A DNA stretch of 64,000 nucleotides from Galaxea fascicularis (Eukaryota > Cnidaria > Anthozoa > Scleractinia > Euphylliidae): assembly GCA_948470475.1 (NCBI GenBank), contig OX419346.1:62001-126000 (forward strand), written 5' to 3'. Position numbers and translations under genes: made by a program. Positions 1-11,168 of the stretch are shown here, piece after piece (position 1 is the first letter of the stretch; each line of letters begins with the position of its first letter). Under the pieces are notes generated by a model. The model was given only the letters and a program-made list of their open reading frames with translations. It was not told where the DNA came from and ran no database searches.

Positions 1-870
1 AACAGAGTGTGAGCATACTGGGGGTGGGGGAAAGAAGGGGGGAAAGGACGGAAGGGGGTAGTTTGAGTGACGCAGTAGGAAGGAGGTCAGGGCTTGATGT
101 TCCGACTGGTGGGTTGGTTGTTTGGTTGGATGGGATGGTCAATTTAATTATTTGTTTGTTGGCGTCGGTACCTGAAGGCCAACCCGGTTTTCCAGAAACA
201 CTAAGTTAGCTTTTTTAGCCAGACCGTTCAGGCTTTTTGGCGATGAAAAAACTTCTGGTCGTTATTGTTCATGAATGCAAGAAACGTGCACCCATAAAGG
301 GGCCGGGAAAACCGCAACGATGCATAATCCTGTGCAAGGTGTGAATGCATTGAAAATATGTTACATGTCTTTCCCTTGGCCTACTACTCTATTCCTGTGG
401 AGTTTTTCTGAGGAGCGTCATTATTAATTATCTTTATTAGTCATCAGTATTCTTATATGTTGTTTGTTTTCCGTAGTTAATCGGAGTCACATTTATGATT
501 ATAATAACGACACCCCCAATCGCAGCCCTCCCTCCACTCCGTTTTACTGTATTGGTAGGTAAGGAGCGTTGCGTGACAGAGTGGTGTTGCACTCATAGTT
601 TAAAAGCGTATTTTCGGCGATATTTACTTGTTACAGCTCGCGGCTACTAGAGAGAGGCCGCTACTGTACACTGTGCTGGCACGTTCTCTTTGAGGCGAAA
701 GAGGAATTCAAAGAAACCCTCCTGCAAGGGCCGACAGTGGCATATACCATATACACGTCATGTCGGGTGACCTATGCAACTTGAATCAAGTGTTGTCTTA
801 GATTACAATCAAGCGTCGCTGCCATGTCGCTGTGATCAAACATTCTACCGGAGATTATTAAGAGTCAGTC
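1..870. other. Upstream flank of gene 1, no gene seen
   Basis: No exon of a recognisable protein could be found here. It holds the promoter and 5' UTR of gene 1, but I see no clear TATA box or conserved block. The first 60 bases are G-rich low-complexity sequence. Confidence 0.5.
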
Positions 871-3800
871 ATGGTGTACACAGAGGACAGGAAGCCGCTG
901 AAGGCAGCAGACTGGGTTATCATCGCTTTTTACTTTCTTGCTTGTATTCTTGTTGGACTGTGGGTAAGCCGTAACTTCAATTGTTCTCGCAGTTCACAGT
1001 TTAGCATAGCATTTTGAAAACATACAGAACATAAACAATGCCCAAGAAATAGTTTCTCAGGTACTACTAAAATGGACATGAACGCGTTCGTTCTTCGTTC
1101 ACAGACACAAACGTTTAACTGACTACATTCCATGTCTCGATCAAAGCCATGTAGTGTCTTTAGTTATCCTCTTATGCAGTCACGGACACCCCTCTTAACA
1201 CATCACTTGTACAGACGCCTCATTTAATGAGTATCTCTCTTTAGGTAGAATCTACACACAGACACTCCGTCGACGTTTCACGTAATATAGACATTGCATT
1301 TAAAATACAGCTAAATTAGGGTTCAAATGAGGGAATCCCTCGGGATCCTCATTCAGTTTGGGACTGAGACTATAAGCCCAGTCCAAATGTCTAACCCTTA
1401 AGACACCAGCACCAGACTAATAAATCTCATTTGCCCTGTTTTGTCGTTCAGTCGTTAATGTTGAACCAAATATTACTAGGTCTACCTCTGGACGTTAAAA
1501 AAATAAGAGTCAAACCCACATTTAGTGGAGACAGCACAGAGTGGTTTTACAAGTAAAAAAAGCAAAGCTAGAAAACTTGACATTCATCCTACAAAAAAAA
1601 ACGCGCGGGTGATACAAATTTTTTAAGATTAAAGTTATTTTCTTAGAAAACAAAATGTGATCTTCCGGTTTGGGACTGTCAAGAGAATTATTTCAAATCA
1701 TATTAATTGGCCTACTGACCGCAAGAAGACAACGCTCCACGTCTGTACGCTTGGAATTTTTAAGGAGGTTTTCGGGGTGTACCTGTTGAAATCAATGTTT
1801 TGTAAAAGACAAGTCTCGATCTCCTTCTCGTCGGTTTCCAATTAACAGCTGTTTCCATAGCAACGTTAATGCAAGGCCGTTTATTTTAAAAAAGCTCGAA
1901 ATCCAGTCAGAAACTTCATAACAAAACGTTGAGAGAGTAAACTACTGAAGCTCAACTACTTGTAGGCCAAATTAGAAAAAAAAACTTTCAGAGCGTTTTC
2001 AAATAAATAACGTGCATGTCTTTGTAGCGAACATTTTCCGGCCTCAGTCAATCCAGGGACGATGAATAGGAACTATCTGCACTTACGTTTTCAAATTTCA
2101 ACTTGTAGACCAAGTTCACAAGGCAGAGAGGGAGAGCTGAAACCGCCGAAACCTTTTTCTTGGCTGGCAGGTCAATGATGTGGTGGGCGGTGAGTTGATG
2201 TTATTCTTGTCTTCATCTTCTTTCTTTCCTTCTTTGTCCTCAGTTTTGTCAGACAAGCCATTCTCCATCTTTCGAGAGTACTGCCATCAACATAACTGAG
2301 AAAGGATTAAACCCCACCATGTGTCTTTGTACACATGAAAACTTCACGTACAGGGAGTTCAAAGATTCAGGCTGCTAATCGATTTACGTCCTAATGATTC
2401 TAGTCAAAATGTAATGCCCTCTTTATATTAAGATAGAGCTTGGGAAGTTTTAATAATTCAGTAGAACGTGACAATTACTTTTTTCTAATCCATCCTGGTA
2501 AAGTTCATGCACCGTTTCTTGTCTCTTAATATTTCTACTTTGTTGTACAATTCAGGTTGGACCCAGTTTGTTTGTCAGTAATATTGGTAGTGAGCACTTC
2601 ATTGGTTTGGCTGGATCAGGCGCTGCAACTGGGATTGGTGTAGGGTCTTATGAGTGGCAGGTGAGATATTTTGTGGCGTTTTGCTCATCGAGGGCGAAAA
2701 ATTAAGGACATTGCTTTCGTGGTTTTAAGTTATGTTAAGCAAAGGATCGGATATTATAATTATACTGGTTTAACACGGAAGAATTACCAAGAGCATCTTT
2801 TGACGAACAGTACAGAGTCACAATAAGAATCCTTCGACCTAACACCTCCTTGCTTTCATTTCTTTTGTACGCCTTGTTGACTATTCCCACAAAGGGAATG
2901 CTAACAATTTAAAACTAAGAACTGAAAACGTGGCATATCTTATCCGGCAGTTCCATGTATTAATCAAGCAGAAAATGGTGTTACACCTGTTCAGTTGCGG
3001 GTTGGTTCAATCGCTTATTGTCGACGTATGACAAAAAGAAATATAACAAATAATATTATCCTGTTATGTTTCTTTTCAGGCACCCTGGATCCTACTCCTC
3101 CTGGGATGGGTATTTGTTCCAATTTATCTCAAATCAAGGGTGAGATGTTTGTTTCTGGCACGTTATGTTTCACGAATAAATAGGCTGTAAATAGTTTATT
3201 TCTCTTCCGATATACAGAATGAGAAACAAGTAGCTTTGTTTGCATGACCATGCTCTTCAAGCAGTCAAGGACGGTTGGGGAACGTTTTGCGCTGGATGAC
3301 CACAAAGATAAGGATTTTTAAACACAATTTGAAATTTGCCAAGCGTAATCCAGCTCATACAAACCAAAATCAAACACATAGTGCCTGTACTTTCATAACA
3401 ACTGATCATGACTAAAACGTTCTTTGAAGGTTTACACGACGCCTGAGTATTTGCTGAAGCGCTTTCACAGCACAAAGATCCGAACATGCTTGACAGCAGT
3501 GGCTCTTATCTCGTATGTTCTCACCAAGATTTCCGTAAGTGAACACAGACGTTAATAAATCTATAAATGACAAGTGTCGTGCAATTATGGAAGACTGCCA
3601 TTCTAATATGCAAGGTAAGGCTGAGATCCATTTGAGTTGAAACGTTTGGCCGTTATTGTAACGAAGAAACTCAAGGTATAAGAGAACGTGTGTTTTCTCT
3701 CGCATCTACGCAATGCTATCACAGGTCTGCAATGTAAATATACAATAGCTGTAAACTGTGCGCGGCCTGCCAAACCAGGGTCGTTGCACTGGAACTCAGC

Positions 3801-4032
3801 CATGTTCTCTGTCCAAACTATTTTGCGCGCTGTCATCTCAGGTCAATTCCGCCAAGAGTATTCCCTTTACAGAGCATACATGTTTTTGGAAAACCTTATT
3901 CTAAGTACTCTCTAATTTCTAAACCGGATTTGAAATAAGCAAACCTTGTAGTCGAAAAATGCTGCTAGACAATTCAAAGTGGACAGACTGCTAATTGTAG
4001 TAGTTGCTAAAAGATATATCTACATGCTGTAG

Positions 4033-4072
<40 letters not shown>

Positions 4073-7000
4073 ACAATTAGTTCCGGCTCCATTGAATCCT
4101 ATACCAATTGCAGGCCATTTTAGGAGGAGCCACCCACAATGTGAGCACAGTTACGTACAAGGTCTACTCGGGCTTTGTCATCCTTAAATTCATAAATACC
4201 TCAAGATTCGAATCAGGACGATCATGGTCCAGGCTAAAATTTTGAACGTAGAAAGTCAACGACAACCGTTTTACTTTTTTTTTTATCAGGTGGACATTTA
4301 TGCTGGTAGTGTGTTCTTATTTGAAGCTGTTGGATGGAATATTTACGTCTCTGCTACTGTGATTTTAGCCATTACAGCTGTTTACACTGTCCTAGGTAAG
4401 CTGATTGACGATCGTAGACATGTCCAAATTAATTCATTTCTCCTTTCCTTCCTTCCTTCCTTCCTTCATTCATTCATTCTTTCATTCATTCGTTCATTCA
4501 TTCAGTCAGTCAGTCAGTCAGTCAGTCATTTACTTAGTCTTACGTCATAGCACCTTGACCCGCACCTCACCGACTAATACTTCGCATTAATTCGTAATTC
4601 GCATTTTACTTGTTAATCTCTCGTGGGCTCCCATACTTCGTTGTCATTTATTCGTACTTTATTCTTACTTCTTTTGTTTGTATTCGTACGTCAATCTACC
4701 TCACTGGTACATCATTCCTACTTGTCTTGCACTTCCCTCGTTCTTATATCGTAATTCATTCGTAATTGTTTCATGAGCGTATTCGAACTTGACTCGTTCT
4801 TCAATCTTTCTCCTCTCGTACTTCTTTCGTGAATCTCTCGTACGTCCTTCATGCTTAACGCGTCTCTCATAAGATGCTTTATCCCCGTATTTTTAACTCG
4901 TATTTGGACTTTCTAATCCTCCCCATATGCTTTTTGATACATTCACAGGTGGTTTAACTGCCGTTTTCTTCACCGATGTGTTGCAGTGTTGTATTATGAT
5001 TGTTGGCGGTATCGTTGTAGCCATTATGAGTAAGCATTCATTTTACTGTCGTCACCCGCTTGTTTTCAGTAGATCTACACAGTGATGTGTAAACTGTTTA
5101 AGACGCAAATGCTTCTATGACTTTTTCTGATAATTTAGTGTATTGCGAAAACCAAAAAAAAAAAAAAAACAAATGTTTATTACACAGAGACCTACATTTT
5201 TTAGTACAAAGATCTGAGCTGAGTATAAGTAAAAGCATTTGTGTAATAGTCACAATGGAGGTCGAAGAAGGACAGTCTCACCACTATCGGCCTTAACCAC
5301 AATAAAGTAATGCTTACTAGTTATCTTTTGAATGGTCAATGTTCGCGAAAATTTCGATCTGCAGAGTCAAAAGCTGTAAAACAAATGAACTGATTCAAAC
5401 TTTTTGTCAAGGAAAATTGAAGGTTACTCAGAACATTTCTTTTCTTTTTAGGTTTTGACAAAGTCGGAGGCTTAGATGGTTTGTGGCGAAAGTTCGGTAC
5501 TTCTATGGGTAAACCTCTGACTTCAACAGTTTCGCCGCGGGTAACAACAGCCACCGTTAGCTATACAACAGTTTCATCAGCTCTAAACACTATGACAGCA
5601 ACCGTGGTTTCCAGTTTTCCCGCCAACGACACTATTGGTAGCTGCTACAAGCTGACTCCTTACTGGGGTAACCTGTGGAGGCCACTGGACGACCCAGACT
5701 ACCCATGGTTGGGTTTGTGGACGTCTTTGTTTATTACGTCAGTGTGGTACTTTTGCACAGATCAGGTAAAACATTTAATATATACTGATATCAATAAAGT
5801 CCTCTAAAGTTAAGAATTTAAAATAACTTGCCGACGGAAGTAAGCCTCTTCCCTTGCAAAATATCTCAAACGCTTCAAGTGTTTTAAGTCAAGTTTCTCA
5901 TCAGACAATGGCGTACTGTCGTGTATTCTATGTGTAAAGCTACTAAATATTTCATGGATTTTTGAATAAAGTGTTGTTGTTGTTTTTTGGACAGTTTCAC
6001 TACACGTTTTTTGCAAATTCAGGTCCTAGTCCAGCGAGCTTTGGGCGCCAAAAACCACATCCAGGCAAGAGCCGGAACCATTTTTGCAGGGTTTCTGAAA
6101 ATTCTTCCCATGTTTGTGATGGTCATGCCAGGAATGATCAGCCGCGTTTTGTTTCCTAACTCCATCGCTTGTCATGACCCGGAGAGCTGTAAGCTGGCGT
6201 GCGATAACAGATGGGGATGCACTAACAATGCATATCCAAAGTAAGTTCACAGGGAACCCACATTTGTATCACCTCTAGTCGTAATGCGTATCTGGTACCC
6301 AGCTCACCCAGGCTCACAGTTCAGTACATTGGACGGGCAGAGGTGAAAATAGAATATAGCGCGCAGGTTTAGCTTAAAACAAAGCCGGGCTATAAATTAT
6401 TAACCATATCAAAGGAATATTCGGGAATAGAAGAATCTCAAAACCAGACCCCCAACTTAAACTCCTCGTAGCTCCTTTCGTTCGCCGCCTGTCTTTAATT
6501 ATTTTAAACAAATTACTGGAAATAAATTATGCGCGGGACCCCAAAGCTTCCCATCCGGGGAATATTATAACCTGTTTGACCCAGGGCTGTGGAATGGACG
6601 ACAATGACATGCCCACTGATGAATTAGGTAATCTTGATCTGCCAAGGGGTTTACCTTTCTAATTTTTCTGTTCATTGACCTTGCTTGTGGTAGGCTGGTA
6701 TTAAACATCCTCCCCACTGGAATGGTAGGCCTCATGATGGCTGTTATGATGGCTGCTGTGATGTCTTCCCTGTCCTCAGCATTCAACAGCAGTGCCACTA
6801 TCTTCACTGTTGATGTCTGGCTGCGAATCAGACCACAGGTATACAGATAAACTCAAGTTTAACAGCTAAGGGACATCAACAACATATTTTTCAACACTGG
6901 CAGGTTTCCCTTCTTTTTGTTTCTGAGTCTGAAACAGGAAATAGCTGAGAATTAACTCGTTTTCTTTTCGACGCAATTTTGCAACGTCCGTTTCCTTTTA

Positions 7001-9232
7001 GCCAGAAGAGAGGGAACAAAGTTAACAAAAGGATTAGAACTATCTTAGTTAGAAAATGTACCATTGAGACTCTTTGAGATAGATCTCCTTGAGCTTTTTA
7101 TCACCAACAGGCCAAAGACAGAGAAAGGATAATAGTTGGACGGGTAGTAGTGGCTGTCCTAGTTGGCGTTAGTCTCTGTTGGTTGCCGATCGTTAAAGGT
7201 AAGGCTTCTTTATTTTACAAAATCTACTGGAATCTACCCTTCTATGTTGCCCCAAAATATCCCATACTGAGCTTCCGATTGTAATTACTCTTAAAATGTT
7301 TTCACCCAGAATGAAAAAGCTATTTACTTCCTCCTACTTGCTATTGATTGATCCTTCGTTTACCTTTTAACATAAACGTAGGATAGTGGTAGTTGATTAA
7401 TTTTATATCACACTTACCATAAGCGAAAAGAGGTTTCTTTTTGGACTGGAAAATCTGGATTTTTCCAAGTTGTCGTAGTTATTTTATAGTACGTTCATTG
7501 ATGTAACGTGTTTAACCCTGTTTTTCAGGTTTTGCTGGAAATCAGCTGTTCGTGTATCTCCAGAATATCCAGTCTTACTTAGCTCCCTCTATCAGTTCAA
7601 TGTTTCTCCTGGGGATACTTTGGACTGGACTCACGGAAACTGCGGCAGTCACGGGACTGCTAGTTGGCTTTATCATGGGAATCGTGAAGTTCATTGTTGA
7701 GAATGTGTTCGCACCACCCGACTGTGGCGAGAAAGACATTCGACCGCGATTTGCAAAGCTGCATTTTATGTATTACTGTAAGCTACGTGCATGTTTTACA
7801 ACTGATATATATATTTAATTGTGAAGAGTGCTTTTCTATATATCGGTTTACTTATGATCAGTTCAAGGTGAATCGGGGGTAGATCCAGTCTTTTGTGGGG
7901 GCAGACGGTCAAAATTACAGTTTCAAATTAATTCCCAAAATGGTCGTTTGCCCCTACAAAAGACTGGATCTACCCACAATTCACCTGGAACTGATCATTA
8001 CCAAAATGGTTCATTGTAAAGAACCCCTTTTCTAATTTTTATTATTTCAGCGAATATTCTGTTTGGCATCAGTGTGTTCACAATGGTTGCCGTGAGTTTA
8101 TTCACAAAGAAGATTCCTCGAGATGAGCTTGGAGGGCTGACATGGCCTACCATTAATGAACCACCGATATCACATGGAGCTATTGGAGAGGGTGACGGAA
8201 CTACAGAAAAACCTGGAGCAATCAAGATGCAAGGTAAACTGAAAACAGGTTCATGCTCGTTTCCAGAACCTGGTGATTGGCATTTTTTTTTAACTAAACA
8301 TTGACATACATTTAAGATTTAAGCTTACATTTAAGCTTACCTGTACTCGGAGCAACATGCTCGCCAATTACTTCGTGAAAGCGAGAAGAATCGTTCTTGT
8401 TGTTTTTGTGTTTTTGCTATTCTGTTTGGCCGCGGCTCCAGTTTTTTGTACACACATCAGACAAAATTCAAGAAACCATTTCTTGAAGTATAACCTGGAT
8501 ATATCTCTTGCTTATCGCTCAGGTATCTCAGGTTTCCGACAATTTTTTGATGAATGTACAGGTTAATTACAAACTCCTTCCTTCGGTTCGTACATTATAT
8601 GAAAGCCGTTCAATCCACACATTATTTTAAGGAACGACGACTGAAATAACTTTTACAAATCCACTGGCCATTCACAACTGTACAGTTCAGAGCAGATTTT
8701 TTTAAGAAATAGAGAACTTTTCTAAAGAAGAAGCTTCTGCGTTCTTCTCGGATACCTTCATTACATAACTTTGCCCTGAAACGCTTGCAACCGCTTGCAA
8801 CACATCCCAAAGGTTTTCGCGCCGAGATTTTCGCGCCCTTTTGGTTTAGTCACGTGATCAACCATATGTTTTTTTTCGGTTTCTCTCTGCTTTCCTCTCT
8901 TTTTCACATTTTTTTTTTCGCTTTGCTCTATCCCGATCTTCGTAAAATAATTGTTGAATAGCAATAGTCGAACTAGGTCCTATTTATTATTTAAGTTATC
9001 TTAACTGTATCGCTTTCCTTTTTATCGCACAAACCAAGGTGAATCCAATCTGCCCACTTCCGACAGCCCATCTGGGTCCATTACAATAAACCCCATGGAA
9101 GAAAACACAGGGAAGCCCAAACTTCCGGTAGTAGAGTTTGCAGTGGAAGAACCCTGGCTCAAATGGCTTTTACGGCTCTCCACTGTTGCGTTACTCCTCA
9201 CGCTGATAGCTCTGTGGATAAGGTTTGCTTAA
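871..9232 (+). CDS. Gene 1: SLC5A-family sodium/glucose cotransporter (SGLT-like), 14 coding exons
   Basis: Predicted Na+-coupled sugar symporter of the plasma membrane, 673 aa (human SGLT1 is 664). Coding exons: 871-963, 2109-2189, 2556-2660, 3080-3139, 3430-3534, 4290-4395, 4949-5029, 5452-5765, 6023-6240, 6694-6838, 7111-7198, 7529-7777, 8051-8233, 9039-9232. All introns are GT-AG and all phases join. The start is the first ATG before helix 1 ([19 protein letters not shown], residues 13-31). Counterparts of human SGLT1 sugar-site residues are Asn67, His72, Glu91, Tyr310, Lys341 and Gln477. Cysteines matching human 255, 345, 351, 355 and 361 are at 275, 365, 371, 375 and 381. Oddity: residue 311 is Phe where SGLT1 has Trp291. 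The exon 8 loop (231-274) has one sequon. The protein ends in a final helix, WIRFA-stop. It is the most divergent copy and the only one on the + strand. The exact substrate (glucose, mannose, myo-inositol) cannot be told from sequence. Confidence 0.93.
964..2108 (+). other. Gene 1 intron 1
   Basis: An AT-rich intron bounded by GTAAGC and an AG after a weak pyrimidine tract. I recognise no nested gene or repeat in it. Confidence 0.7.
3970..4125. repeat. Dispersed repeat, copy A (gene 1 intron 5)
   Basis: About 150 bp closely matching 22585-22735 in the same orientation. Shared blocks include CTGTTCATCAGTAGGATGCC and the stretch ending CTATACCAATTGCA. No coding potential and no clear terminal repeats, so the class (SINE, LINE fragment or DNA element) is unknown. 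Confidence 0.75.
4441..4530. repeat. Compound tetranucleotide microsatellite
   Basis: Three runs follow each other: (TTCC)n, then (ATTC)n with a few changes, then (AGTC)n. The tract starts 45 bases after gene 1 exon 6, in intron 6. The rest of the intron up to about 4900 is pyrimidine-rich with many TTCGTAC-like words and looks like decayed repeat. Confidence 0.9.
5815..5987 (+). mobile_element. Probable LINE 3' end with (TTG)n tail (gene 1 intron 8)
   Basis: Non-coding sequence ending in GAATAAAG followed by GTTGTTGTTGTT. Similar AATAAA-plus-TTG tails occur at 31737-31768, and on the - strand at 13218-13260 and 30912-30945. This is the pattern left by 5'-truncated non-LTR retrotransposons. 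Without an RT-coding segment the class is inferred. Confidence 0.45.
7855..7997. mobile_element. Palindromic MITE, TTA target duplication (gene 1 intron 12)
   Basis: A 143-bp element with inverted arms of about 53 bp beginning TGATCAG and ending CTGATCA. The bases TTA flank both sides (7852-7854 and 7998-8000). A 3-bp TWA duplication is typical of PIF/Harbinger-type insertions. The arms differ at a few positions, so it is not very recent. Confidence 0.8.
8234..9038 (+). other. Gene 1 intron 13
   Basis: AT-rich intron of 805 bp. No repeat or nested gene is recognised. It ends in CAAACCAAG, a less usual AAG acceptor, but the join to exon 14 keeps the frame to the stop. Confidence 0.65.
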
Positions 9233-9326
9233 GGCAGGAGTCTTATCCTATCTAGGTCCTGTCTTTTTTCTCTTTACAAAATGACAGCCAAATGTCGAAA
9301 GTCCTTTTATAACGGTAGGAGGAAGA

Positions 9327-9332
9327 AATAAA
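9327..9332 (+). terminator. Candidate polyadenylation signal of gene 1
   Basis: AATAAA lies about 95 bases after the gene 1 stop, the first of several overlapping AATAAA/AAATAAAA words. Confidence 0.6.
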
Positions 9333-9339
9333 ATAAAAT

Positions 9340-10980
9340 AAAATATCCATGCTGCCGGGTGACTTGTTTGCGACTTGATTCTTTCGGTACGGGAAACTGA
9401 GACGAGTTAACTTGCAGTATGCTTAATGTTACAGAACCGGGTAACGGACAAACTCAGGTTTCTACCGTTGGCCGCAATAAGTAACAACATAAACCACAGA
9501 GGGGTGACAAGAAAAGCAAATAGTTTTCCATACTTGCTCATACTTCTGAGAAAAAAAAGTCCGAAAAAGAAAAAGCAAAAGAACTTACCAACAACTGCTG
9601 TAGTCCATTTATCTCACGGTGAAAAGGAAGAACAAACACATTGATTCTTATTTGAACAATATGAAAAATGGAAAGTTTAATTTCTGTTAATACTTACTGG
9701 AATTAAAACAGGAATTGTTATATAAGAGGCAAAGAGAATTAGAAAGCAGAAGTAAAGTTCACACTGTTCTAATACACTAGGCACTTTCTCTCCTTCGACT
9801 TTCGTGAGGGACGCTGTCCACTCAATCTCATTTGAATTAGTTCTAGGTCAAAACCATATTTAGAATCACTCTTAAGCGACAAACTCATTTTCTGATCCCA
9901 GGGTGATATCAAATGAGCTAAGACTTCATGTTGGGGGACAGGAGGGTAGGGTAGGGGTTTCCTTGAACACCGTACAATCTGGATTAAACGCTGAATTCCG
10001 TGAACGTTGAAAATGCCTGGTTTTCAATGATACATCCGACGTATCGGGGTTTACTCAAAGCTTATCTAATGTAAAGGACTCATATTAATTAATAAGAGGA
10101 AAGTATTTATAAATTAATTAATTAAGATTGAACTGTACAACGAATGGGTATACAGGAATTTGCTAACTGCAATACTTTGTAAGTTCCGGTGGGTCGATCC
10201 AGCGACTCTTAATATTACGAGTTCTTTTAGTCTCTGAATTATGATTCTGATTTTAATGTTTTCAATGCGCTAAATGTAGCAAATAGAGGGGATGCGCTTG
10301 AAGTAACGGCGGCCATGTTGGAGTAGCAAAACAAACGAAAGCTAGCCATGTTTATAGAGGAGTAAGCCAGTCTTCTGAGAATTCTACCTATTTTTATGCA
10401 AAATCTTCCTTTTGTTTCAATAAACCAATTTGGCCGCTGGTCAGTTAAGCGAACACCCTCTGTAAAATAAGTTTCCTTACAAATGTAGCCTAAGGGATTT
10501 AAGAGATGTAGTGTTAAATAATCTCCGGCAGCGCTCAATCCAGAAAATACGGAACTTTAATTTCACTTGTCTAGGGATTGGTTACTCAAAACGACCGCTG
10601 AACAGTTTGCGGTCCCAAAAATTAATGTTTTTTAAATACGTTTTCTTTTAATTTGAGCCGGTTTTTCGAGGAAACCTCATCGACAGGGTTTGCACTTCCA
10701 AGGGAAGAGCCTTTGGAAGGACGTTGACTCAGTTTCCTCTCTCACGTTTGTCAATAATTGGATTTCGCGTGCAAACGTTGTGCACGGCGATTAGCTTTTG
10801 AGACCCGAAATGTTTTTGATAGAAAAAGAAAAACAACGGGAGTAAAACCATATACCACTGAATATTTTGTTGAACCTAAACAAAAAGCTCTCAATTTCCC
10901 TAAAGTTGGAAGTTTCATAAACTGTTAGATGCCAACAAAAATTACCTCCAAGTTAAAAACGTCAAGGCTTAGTTGCCAAT
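9340..10980. other. Tail-to-tail intergenic region between genes 1 and 2
   Basis: No gene recognised. AT-rich with a short ATTAATTA-rich patch near 10085-10130. Several short open frames exist but none resembles a known protein. Confidence 0.6.
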
Positions 10981-10987
10981 ACAATGA

Positions 10988-10993
10988 TTTATT
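10988..10993 (-). terminator. Candidate polyadenylation signal of gene 2
   Basis: TTTATT on the + strand reads AATAAA on the transcribed strand, about 180 bases after the gene 2 stop. No transcript evidence is available. Confidence 0.4.
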
Positions 10994-11168
10994 CCCTGAG
11001 CTTTGCACTCATAAGGTTTCCCTAGGAGTTCAAGTGCAAATTCTTATATTTACCATGGCCCATATTTACCAGGACTGGACTGACAGAATAGGTTCGGAAT
11101 TTTACGGTGCCATCTCTAAATAGAATACACTACACATTTATGTTTGCGGTTTACTCACAAACCAGATT

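Noticed and set aside
4224..4590. ORFs running through gene 1 exon 6 into a Ser/Phe-rich tail
   Set aside because: The tail is the tetranucleotide microsatellite beyond the splice donor; the exon ends at 4395.
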